A stretch of 5,837 bases of DNA from an uncultured Leucothrix sp. GTDB lineage: Bacteria; Pseudomonadota; Gammaproteobacteria; Thiotrichales; Thiotrichaceae. Positions within the stretch are counted from its first letter, which is position 1. Every line of letters begins with the position of its first letter. A model generated the notes under the pieces. That model had not been told where the DNA came from. It searched no databases and saw only the letters and a list, made by a program, of their open reading frames with translations. A program made the translations under genes and the position numbers. The stretch is from NCBI GenBank assembly GCA_938004025.1, contig CALKXC010000341.1:1-5837 (forward strand), read 5' to 3'. Positions 1 through 4,083 of this stretch are shown here, in pieces.

Positions 1-64
1 TAGACTCTTCCCTAGAGAAGAAAAAGAACCTGTACCCTTTTTCTCTAAATACCGTAGGACTCAT
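1..64 (-). CDS. DUF4160 family protein, N-terminal fragment (runs off the window)
   Basis: Read on the minus strand from an ATG at 64, the 21 visible codons give MSPTVFREKGYRFFFFSREE followed by S, which matches the usual start of DUF4160 proteins (pattern PTVFR-x-KGYRFFF-S-E). The rest lies outside the window. An AAGGAA ribosome binding site sits at 73-78, about 8 bases before the start. DUF4160 proteins are small, of unproven function, and are often encoded beside DUF2442 proteins in toxin-antitoxin-like pairs and in integron cassettes. Here the gene is the first of the next cassette, starting 67 bases past the attC at 132-227 and oriented like the other cassettes. The family call is from recognition of the N terminus only. 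Confidence 0.75.
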   Translation of the reverse strand, partial: MSPTVFREKGYRFFFFSREES

Positions 65-131
65 TTAATAGATTCCTTTACTAATTGGGTACACAATACG
101 CTGTATCAGTGGACTTCATGATTTCTTGGAC

Positions 132-227
132 ACATAACGCCTAGCTCACGCGAACTTGACTGCGACCGACCGCAGCGGCAGCGCAGGGAAAGAGCTGTCA
201 CGTTTCGCTTGCAGCGAATTGTTATGT
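132..227 (-). other. attC recombination site of an integron cassette
   Basis: The site is bounded by perfectly complementary 7-bp cores, ACATAAC (132-138) and GTTATGT (221-227), with complementary inner arms around 144-150 and 206-214. Total length is 96 bp, normal for attC. The inner arm on the right (GCTGCAAGCG on the minus strand) carries extra unpaired bases relative to the left arm. In attC sites these mark the L'' side, so the site is read on the minus strand. That agrees with the lipoprotein gene ending 20 bases before it at 247. It closes a 476-bp cassette spanning about 138-613. Confidence 0.85.
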
Positions 228-246
228 TTCTCGCAAAATAGCACGA

Positions 247-594
247 CTAACCTCTTACCACGTATGTGTATAGATCTATAGCTAATTCTTTATAGCTTGG
301 ATCACCAAAACTGTTTAGTGAATTATTTGTTCGAGAGCAAAATACCCCACTTTCTTCAACAATGAATTTCGAAAGCCGAATGTAAACGCCATCGCCCTGC
401 ACTGAAACCTGCTCAGCATCAAACCTAGAAAGCAATTTAGGCCAATTATTTTCCGGAACACTCCCGACAATATTGAGTTTCTTTAACTCAGCACATATAG
501 CAATTAGGCTCTCAATCTCAGCCTTCTTAAAGTCATTATGGCGAACGCAAGAAACGCATAAAAGGATTGTAGCTAGGATAGAAAACGTTCTCAT
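247..594 (-). CDS. Small putative lipoprotein, integron cassette gene
   Basis: This 115-residue protein is not recognised. The start at 594 is chosen because it gives a short basic N terminus, a hydrophobic stretch (residues 4-14, FSILATILLCV) and a cysteine at 16 preceded by C-V-S. This is a lipobox-like signal, although the -3 position is Cys rather than Leu. A longer reading from 672 would translate through the attC arm and is unlikely. The rest is polar without a recognised domain, with a second pair of cysteines near 34 and 85. The start lies 13 bases after a GTTATGT core and the stop 19 bases before the next attC, the classic layout of a one-gene cassette. No clear ribosome binding site or promoter is visible, as is common for cassettes transcribed from an upstream promoter. 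Membrane anchoring is inferred. Confidence 0.75.
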   Translation of the reverse strand: MRTFSILATILLCVSCVRHNDFKKAEIESLIAICAELKKLNIVGSVPENNWPKLLSRFDAEQVSVQGDGVYIRLSKFIVEESGVFCSRTNNSLNSFGDPSYKELAIDLYTYVVRG

Positions 595-607
595 ATGCAC
601 TATTGAA

Positions 608-689
608 ACATAACGACCTAGCACAGAGGCGATATTGATAAAGGCGTGGGTTGTGGCGCAGCCACGTTCCATGTCTTTGTCAATATTGT
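608..689 (-). other. Interrupted attC, part 1 (R' end), split by the transposon
   Basis: ACATAAC at 608-614 is the outer core. It is followed by an arm AGCACAGAGG and then a self-complementary centre (for example the GTGG/CCAC arms around 646-665). The partner core GTTATGT is not found nearby but at 5648-5654, just outside the right end of the transposon. Joining 608-689 to 5632-5654 and keeping one copy of the 8-bp duplication rebuilds a 105-bp attC whose arms pair (ACATAAC-N5-GCAGCAGACGG against ACATAAC-N5-AGCACAGAGG). The extra base again lies on the right arm, giving minus-strand orientation. Confidence 0.8.
682..689. repeat. Target site duplication AATATTGT, left copy
   Basis: AATATTGT directly abuts the left inverted repeat at 690 and is repeated exactly at 5624-5631 abutting the right inverted repeat. 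Eight base pairs is the size made by IS1595-family transposition. It lies in the stem region of the target attC. Confidence 0.9.
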
Positions 690-716
690 CGGTATTAGGT
701 AGCAGAGTTCCAAGGC
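690..716 (+). repeat. Left terminal inverted repeat of the transposon
   Basis: The end starts CGGTATTAGGTAGCAGAG and continues to GGC at 716. It matches the reverse complement of 5597-5623 at 25 of 27 positions; the first 15 are identical. The match stops quickly beyond 716. Confidence 0.9.
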
Positions 717-780
717 GGGGGATTACTGGAAAGGTGGGCCAACATCACAATACGACAATACAGAAGCTCTACGGATGCGA

Positions 781-813
781 AATGGGGTTTGATCTGGCGC
801 AGTTAACCCCATT
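781..813. promoter_or_regulatory. Inverted repeat and putative promoter ahead of the Panacea gene
   Basis: Perfect 9-bp arms AATGGGGTT (781-789) and AACCCCATT (805-813) are separated by 15 bases. They overlap a possible -35 (TTAACC, 803-808), which with an 18-base spacer faces a TGTAAT -10 at 827-832. Such a promoter would start transcription only a few bases before the ATG at 844. Toxin-antitoxin operons are usually self-repressed, so this is a candidate operator for the antitoxin, but nothing in the sequence proves binding. The palindrome is certain; the promoter is tentative. Confidence 0.45.
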
Positions 814-843
814 ATGGCAAGGATCGTGTAATGTGCACACAAC

Positions 844-1416
844 ATGTCTCCCAAAAAACAAAAGGAAAAAGCTTACCACGCACTAGCGTATTTCTTGAAG
901 GAGGAAGAAGTTCTCCTGCCTTACAAGACCAAATTATTTAAGCTTTTGTACTACCTTGATTTTTTACACTTTGAGAAGTACGGGCGCTCTGCAACTGGGC
1001 TTCAATACTTTGCGTGGGAAAATGGCCCTGTTCCCCGAGACATTTGGCACAAATGGACATGTCGTGACCCTGAAATTCTGGATCGTTTTCAAATTAAGAA
1101 TGACCAACTTGGCGGCGGAAAAATTGGCCATACTCTAAGGCCGAAATTCGATTTCGATGGCGACCTTTTTTCGCAGTCAGAGCTCGAAATTATGAAAGCA
1201 CTTGCTCGTAAGCATTTCAGACACACCGGAAGAGAAATGTCAGAGCGGAGCCATTTAGAGGCTCAGCCGTGGCACGAAGTGCGAGTCGTGCAAGATGATC
1301 CTGACGGTCCGATAGACTACGAGCTTACCTTGCTTCGAAAATTAAGCGAAAGAGATAAAGAAATTCTGGAGCTTTCTCGATTTAATAAAGCAATGCAGAA
1401 TCAGCTATCAAGATGA
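844..1416 (+). CDS. Panacea (DUF4065, SocA-like) antitoxin
   Basis: This 190-residue protein carries the Panacea domain signature. The block at residues 30-64 has KLFKLLYYLDFLHFEKYGRS and then the aromatic/WENGPVP turn typical of DUF4065, and a conserved S-x2-SH-x-E-x-Q-x-W stretch lies near 133-143. A charged helical tail follows (about 163-190). Panacea proteins are antitoxins or adaptors that neutralise very diverse toxins encoded next to them; SocA of Caulobacter is an adaptor delivering its toxin to ClpXP. The stop codon overlaps the start of the next gene by the ATGA arrangement, so the two are translationally coupled. The chosen ATG lacks a clear Shine-Dalgarno sequence (an AAGGA lies about 22 bases upstream), which fits a very short leader. 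By position and family I take it as the antitoxin; direct toxin binding is inferred. Confidence 0.85.
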   Translation: MSPKKQKEKAYHALAYFLKEEEVLLPYKTKLFKLLYYLDFLHFEKYGRSATGLQYFAWENGPVPRDIWHKWTCRDPEILDRFQIKNDQLGGGKIGHTLRPKFDFDGDLFSQSELEIMKALARKHFRHTGREMSERSHLEAQPWHEVRVVQDDPDGPIDYELTLLRKLSERDKEILELSRFNKAMQNQLSR

Positions 1417-1823
1417 ACCCACTTCCGGGGCGGGTGTATTTTGGTAAAAAATTTGAGTTCCCCAATGGGGAAAAGCGCGATAAGTATTTGGTCGTGATGT
1501 ACTCAGACCCAGATGACAGCGACTGGGTTTATGTTGCGACCACCACCTCCGTAAATAGATCAGAACCTGTGCTGGGTTGTTATTTAGAGCATCCGGCATG
1601 TTTCTTCGTGCCAGATGAAAACACCCCTCTTAAGGGCGAGACACGAGTGATGCTTAGCGACCTTTACTATGTAGAATTTGATTACTTGAAGCTAAGGTGC
1701 GAGTTCAAAGGGGAGTTTGATATTGGAATAACTACGTCAATTCTCGAATGCGGCTCTCACTCAGAAACGTTATCAGGATATGAGCGTAAGCAATTAAAGA
1801 GTGAAGCTGACCTCATTAGATAA
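1413..1823 (+). CDS. PemK/MazF-like toxin partnered with the Panacea protein
   Basis: This 136-residue protein resembles PemK/MazF-type SH3-barrel endoribonucleases. It has a G-R-V-Y-F opening strand (6-10), a loop with F-P-N-G-E-K-R (16-22), the strand KYLVVM (24-29), then YVATTTS (40-46), corresponding to the conserved strand ending in T-S of MazF, and T-x-V-M-L-S-D-L (77-84). Length is slightly above the usual 110-120 residues. If the family call holds, it would cleave mRNA in the cytoplasm unless held by its antitoxin. It overlaps the upstream antitoxin gene by 4 bases and has no ribosome binding site of its own, so coupled expression is expected. I cannot point to a certain catalytic Arg/Thr pair, so the fold is more likely than the exact activity. 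The nearest alternative is another small toxin of the PanT group. Confidence 0.6.
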   Translation: MNPLPGRVYFGKKFEFPNGEKRDKYLVVMYSDPDDSDWVYVATTTSVNRSEPVLGCYLEHPACFFVPDENTPLKGETRVMLSDLYYVEFDYLKLRCEFKGEFDIGITTSILECGSHSETLSGYERKQLKSEADLIR

Positions 1824-1876
1824 CTTGGTTATTGCGTTGCGATCGATCAAGCCGTGAGAATCTTTTTTTTAAGGCA

Positions 1877-1902
1877 CAAAAAAGCCGCCTCAGTGGGCGG
1901 CT
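1877..1902 (-). terminator. Intrinsic terminator between convergent genes
   Basis: Stem AGCCGCC (1883-1889) and GGCGGCT (1896-1902) with a 6-base loop. Read on the minus strand it is followed by a run of six T residues, so it is best placed to end the gene at 1926-2882. In the plus direction the downstream tract is A/T-mixed, so termination of the toxin transcript would be weaker. Confidence 0.85.
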
Positions 1903-1925
1903 AAATAAATAATTCTTTTGGTCGG

Positions 1926-2882
1926 CTAGTCGGCCTCGTCATCCCATATTTCTTTTTGCATAGCCAACATTTTAATCATCCGATCCAGCGCTTTTGAATC
2001 AAATTCCCCCTCAGTAAGTAGGCGAAACTTAGACGTTTTCGACATACTTCCACTTAGGAACTCTTTTTCAGTCTTCTTCGAGTCTCGAGTTTCTACCAAT
2101 GGAAAAATTGGAGGAGTTTTCGCACCTTGGGATGCGGTTTCAACGATCACTTCACTCATATCAATACCCGTTTCACTACCTTCGACAAATACCCATGTTA
2201 CACCATCTGCATCAGGCTCAAATATTTGACGCACTTTCAGCGGGCTAAGAAACTGCAGCGCTCCATTGGATTCCCATTGGATTAGATCACCAATATTCGC
2301 GCCGCCAAACGTAGGTAAATTTTTATCAATTTCTCCTCCATTATTATTCTGGCCGCTCTCGTCTTCGGCTTCAGAATCTTCCGCGTTTATATTTGCATAA
2401 ATCATAGTGCTCTTATAGTCCTGCAAAAATCCACCTATCGCACTCTCATTAAACTTACGTTCCAGTATTAAGTAAGAGCCAACAACGCTATCGTCAGGCA
2501 TGAGGTGAACTGGCCCATAAGTCTCCAGCAAATGCCGGTAGATACTTGGTTGCATAGCACAGTCTTGAATGTCACGAAGATATACTGGTGTATCTGGTAC
2601 ACCATGAATTATTCGATAGGACCGATCTGTAAGTGTGACTTTGCGCATTGCATTTCTACCGGAATCCTCGATAAGTCCGAAACTCTTGAGGGCCGCAATC
2701 ACTTTCATTCCGTTCGCTGATTTTTCAGTTTTATATCCCCACCGAGGAAGCACAGCGCTTACTAATGCAGGGCTCTTTTTTGCAAAGTCGTGGAGTTCCT
2801 TACATCGATTAATTGCTGTTTCCAAATCAATGGATGGGTACGACGGGCTGCGTATACGAGTTGGCTTTACATCATCAGTCAT
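1926..2882 (-). CDS. Winged-helix protein of unknown function (318 aa)
   Basis: No function can be assigned. Residues about 15-95 read as a winged helix: PSIDLETAINRCKEL, then a P-R-W-G-Y turn, MKVIAALKSFGLIE as a recognition-type helix, and a KVTLTDRSYRI wing. A region of about 100-160 follows, then an acidic, Asn-rich linker (166-186). Next comes a beta-rich module (196-248) with the pattern G-D-L-I-Q-W-E-S-N-G-x-L-Q-F, then WVFVEGSETGI. The C terminus (280-312) has SKTSKFRLLTEGEF and an amphipathic helix. I recall the same module order in unannotated bacterial proteins. The start has a good GGAGG site at 2889-2893, 6 bases away. The gene is convergent with the toxin and divergent from the 36-codon ORF, sharing a 193-bp regulatory region with repeated TAGACG motifs. 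It may be an autoregulator or the effector of a defence or maintenance system. Confidence 0.8.
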   Translation of the reverse strand: MTDDVKPTRIRSPSYPSIDLETAINRCKELHDFAKKSPALVSAVLPRWGYKTEKSANGMKVIAALKSFGLIEDSGRNAMRKVTLTDRSYRIIHGVPDTPVYLRDIQDCAMQPSIYRHLLETYGPVHLMPDDSVVGSYLILERKFNESAIGGFLQDYKSTMIYANINAEDSEAEDESGQNNNGGEIDKNLPTFGGANIGDLIQWESNGALQFLSPLKVRQIFEPDADGVTWVFVEGSETGIDMSEVIVETASQGAKTPPIFPLVETRDSKKTEKEFLSGSMSKTSKFRLLTEGEFDSKALDRMIKMLAMQKEIWDDEAD

Positions 2883-2922
2883 TGTGCGCCTCCAAATATG
2901 AGTATTGAATCAGGATTGAGAG

Positions 2923-2931
2923 ATAATAACA
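2923..2931 (-). promoter_or_regulatory. Possible extended -10 promoter for the 318-aa gene
   Basis: On the minus strand TG-T-TATTAT (2931 down to 2923) forms an extended -10 about 40 bases before the start codon. No good -35 is seen; a 9-bp palindrome (2938-2961) covers that position, which would suit a repressor or activator site. Confidence 0.35.
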
Positions 2932-2935
2932 GGCT

Positions 2936-2987
2936 AGCGTCTAAAATGATACTTTTAGACGTTCTGCTTGACTAGCGCCTAGACGCT
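2936..2987. promoter_or_regulatory. Operator-like cluster of TAGACGCT motifs
   Basis: A perfect inverted repeat CGTCTAAAA (2938-2946) / TTTTAGACG (2953-2961) with a 6-base centre lies between the divergent genes. The 8-base motif TAGACGCT occurs inverted at 2936-2943, as TAGACGTT at 2956-2963, and again exactly at 2980-2987 inside the spacer of the rightward promoter. Three sites at two divergent promoters suggest one DNA-binding protein controlling both. The adjacent winged-helix protein is the obvious candidate, by inference only. Confidence 0.5.
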
Positions 2988-2996
2988 GTGTAGTAT
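2968..2996 (+). promoter_or_regulatory. Strong sigma70-type promoter for the mini-ORF/structured RNA unit
   Basis: TTGACT (2968-2973), an ideal 17-base spacer and TAGTAT (2991-2996) make a near-consensus promoter. Transcription would start around 3003, leaving a leader of about 70 bases before the 36-codon ORF. A TAGACGCT motif lies in the spacer, so the promoter is probably regulated. Confidence 0.7.
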
Positions 2997-3075
2997 TGCG
3001 TTACTGGAGCTGACCCACCAAGCGCACTCGGCAGAAGGAACTGCAAATCTAGGGTGTAAATGGAGGTGATGTGTT

Positions 3076-3186
3076 ATGGCTAAATCAAGGAAAGGGTGTG
3101 GTTGCAAGACTTCACCACCAAAGGCTAAGCCCAAGACCGTAAAGGTCAAGGGCTATACCAGAACTTTGCCAAGAAAGTGCCCATAA
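3076..3186 (+). CDS. 36-residue Cys/Lys-rich mini-protein
   Basis: The ORF starts MAKSRKGCGCKTSPPKAKPK and ends with RTLPRKCP. It is very basic (about one third Lys/Arg) with three cysteines (C8, C10, C35), so nucleic-acid or metal binding is conceivable, but no family is recognised. Support for expression is unusually good: a GGAGGTGAT Shine-Dalgarno sequence at 3062-3070, 5 bases before the ATG, and a near-consensus promoter at 2968-2996. It is followed directly by a 590-base, gene-free, hairpin-rich stretch ended by a terminator, so ORF and RNA may share a transcript. It could be a small RNA-binding partner of that RNA, or a leader peptide. Confidence 0.6.
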   Translation: MAKSRKGCGCKTSPPKAKPKTVKVKGYTRTLPRKCP

Positions 3187-3225
3187 GCTAAGGGCGGTCA
3201 TGCAGTGCTAGCGGTAAGCGCCAGT

Positions 3226-3251
3226 CGAGGTGTAGGAGCCTCGTTTCTTTT
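3226..3251 (+). terminator. Weak terminator-like hairpin after the mini-ORF
   Basis: CGAGG (3226-3230) pairs with CCTCG (3239-3243) around an 8-base loop and is followed by TTTCTTTT. The stem is only 5 bp, so it may act as a partial terminator or attenuator that lets some transcripts continue into the structured region, or it may be just one more hairpin of the RNA. Confidence 0.3.
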
Positions 3252-3740
3252 AACGATGTAGAACTGAGAACCAACAATGATGACACCACCAGTGTTCATC
3301 AAGTCGGGAACAACCAGCAAGTTATCGCTGATTGAATTCGCCGCACTTATCTTATGATTTGCACGACTAATAGGGACATGTAACGGGCGAAGCTGTTCCG
3401 CTTGTATGTCGCTATGTGCATATATGGTAGCACATAGCCTACTTGCAAGTTCTTAGCCTACAGCGCCCTATGATCAAAATGGGAGCCAATCCATATGATC
3501 AGCTGTGCTTTGCCAAAAGGAGTGCATGTAGTTTGCTACATGCGTTTCCGACTAGGGCGATGGGAATCAGTGCGAGAGCATTGCCGTAGTTGCCCATCTA
3601 AATAACTCTCTCCAACAACACTGCGAATGTTGTTAGAGAGCCTTGCAATGACCTGTGTCAGCCAAGTGGAGCGGTAACGACTTCCACGGGAGGTTATCTG
3701 AGGTGTATCAGTATTCCCGCTTATTATAGTAGGCCGCAAT

Positions 3741-3795
3741 AACCGCGCCGAGACGAGTTTAGCATTTCGTATCGGTTAGCGGTTTTTGCGTTTTT
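3741..3795 (+). terminator. Strong plus-strand intrinsic terminator
   Basis: A long stem is built from AACCGC (3741-3746)/GCGGTT (3779-3784), CCGA (3748-3751)/TCGG (3772-3775) and ACGA (3753-3756)/TCGT (3767-3770). Only small interruptions separate these segments; the loop is 10 bases. T runs follow at 3783-3787 and 3791-3795. The T tract exists only for rightward transcription, though no plus-strand gene ends nearby. It therefore marks the end of a rightward transcript through 3187-3740. It overlaps the last codons of the convergent XRE gene. Confidence 0.7.
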
Positions 3796-3979
3796 CCTTG
3801 TTGTACGCATCCATTATTAAACACCCATCATCATAGTTGGCTTGCTTACGTGCGCCAGAACGAAGCTTGGTCAACTTGCTTCTATCTAAGCCCGTCAGTT
3901 CTGCCATTTGGTAATCGTTAATTCCCCATTCCTTTAACTGCTCAAGTATTGCCGAGAAATCGGTAGGTTCACGTGTCAT
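3776..3979 (-). CDS. Small XRE/Cro-type HTH regulator
   Basis: This 67-residue protein contains a classic helix-turn-helix at residues 20-42 (INDYQMAELTGLDRSKLTKLRSG), matching the XRE pattern Q-x-x-LA-x-x-G-x-x-x-S-x-x-x-x-x-x-x-G, and a basic tail (KEKRKNR). There is no extra oligomerisation domain, so it resembles Cro-like repressors. It is transcribed divergently from the transposase and shares a region with two palindromes, GTTAAC-N4-GTTAAC (4001-4016) and TAGGGAC-N4-GTCCCTA (4055-4072). Repression of the transposase, and probably of itself, is the simplest role. The ATG at 3979 has only a weak GGAA site about 8 bases upstream. Its 3' end overlaps a terminator serving the opposite strand. 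Confidence 0.75.
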   Translation of the reverse strand: MTREPTDFSAILEQLKEWGINDYQMAELTGLDRSKLTKLRSGARKQANYDDGCLIMDAYNKEKRKNR

Positions 3980-4000
3980 GCAATTATTCCAATTTAATCA

Positions 4001-4016
4001 GTTAACAGAGGTTAAC
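4001..4016. promoter_or_regulatory. GTTAAC direct/inverted repeat, candidate operator near the XRE gene
   Basis: GTTAAC occurs at 4001-4006 and 4011-4016, exactly 10 bases apart (one helical turn) and each self-complementary. The pair lies 22 bases upstream of the XRE start codon, where its promoter must be, and has the same 4-base centre as the palindrome at 4055-4072. Binding by the XRE protein is inferred. Confidence 0.4.
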
Positions 4017-4047
4017 AATTTAAGGGACAAAAAGCACTATTTAATCA

Positions 4048-4076
4048 TTGACACTAGGGACGATTGTCCCTATCAT
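4048..4076 (+). promoter_or_regulatory. Transposase promoter with embedded operator palindrome
   Basis: TTGACA (4048-4053), a 17-base spacer and TATCAT (4071-4076) form a near-consensus promoter. The spacer consists almost entirely of the perfect 7-bp palindrome TAGGGAC-GATT-GTCCCTA (4055-4072), which reaches into the -10. A protein bound there would block RNA polymerase. A half-site AGGGAC also lies at 4023-4028. The expected transcription start is about 4083-4084, coinciding with the ATG at 4084. Confidence 0.75.
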
Positions 4077-4083
4077 AATGCCC

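Larger units (their letters stand above)
3187..3797 (+). ncRNA. Candidate structured non-coding RNA within the transposon
   Basis: This is the only stretch over 300 bases without a convincing gene. Hairpins seen directly: TGATGACAC (3278-3286) with GTGT-t-CATCA (3292-3301); GACAT/ATGTC (3375-3379, 3406-3410) enclosing AAGC/GCTT; GCTATGTGC (3411-3419) with GCACATAGC (3430-3438); palindrome ACTTGCAAGT (3441-3450). CGCCCTA (3464-3470) pairs with TAGGGCG (3553-3559) and closes two hairpins, TGATCA-aa-ATGG/CCAT-a-TGATCA (3471-3501) and GCATGTAG/CTACATGC (3524-3543). Then CTCTCT-cc-AACAACA with TGTTGTT-AGAGAG (3606-3640), CTTG-TGAC/GTCA-CAAG (3642-3666), GTGGA/TCCAC with an inner CG-GTAA-CG (3666-3687) and GGGA-CTGA/TCAG-TCCC (3688-3718). 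The GTAA loop is of GNRA type only on the plus strand, and the terminator at 3741-3795 also reads plus. I cannot assign an RNA family; the exact 5' end is unknown and could be as far left as 3003. Confidence 0.5.

Noticed and set aside
247..672. Longer reading of the lipoprotein gene from an ATG at 672
   Set aside because: The extra 26 residues would be translated from the attC arm and remove the signal-peptide-like N terminus; the start at 594 fits cassette geometry better.
635..886. Plus-strand 83-codon ORF spanning the left end of the transposon
   Set aside because: It crosses the attC, the target duplication and the inverted repeat, has no ribosome binding site or domain, and overlaps the Panacea start in another frame.
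1408..1599. Minus-strand 63-codon ORF opposite the toxin gene
   Set aside because: It is an antisense shadow of the toxin coding region with no ribosome binding site or domain.
2505..2975. Three plus-strand ORFs opposite the 318-aa gene
   Set aside because: They are antisense shadows; the minus-strand gene has a strong ribosome binding site, coherent domains and a terminator.
3375..3410. attC-like hairpin (GACAT/ATGTC with AAGC/GCTT)
   Set aside because: It lacks AAC/GTT core boxes at its ends and sits inside the transposon, so it is better counted among the RNA hairpins.
3536..3739. Minus-strand 67-codon ORF in the hairpin-rich region
   Set aside because: It uses a TTG start without a good ribosome binding site, has no recognisable domain, and covers stems that explain the sequence better.
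3187..3797. CRISPR array or retron as explanation for the repeats and hairpins
   Set aside because: There are no regularly spaced identical repeats, no Cas gene and no reverse transcriptase in the window.
4048..4083. TTG start for the transposase at 4048
   Set aside because: The TTG is the first three bases of the -35 TTGACA, upstream of the expected transcript, and the added residues are not part of the family N terminus.
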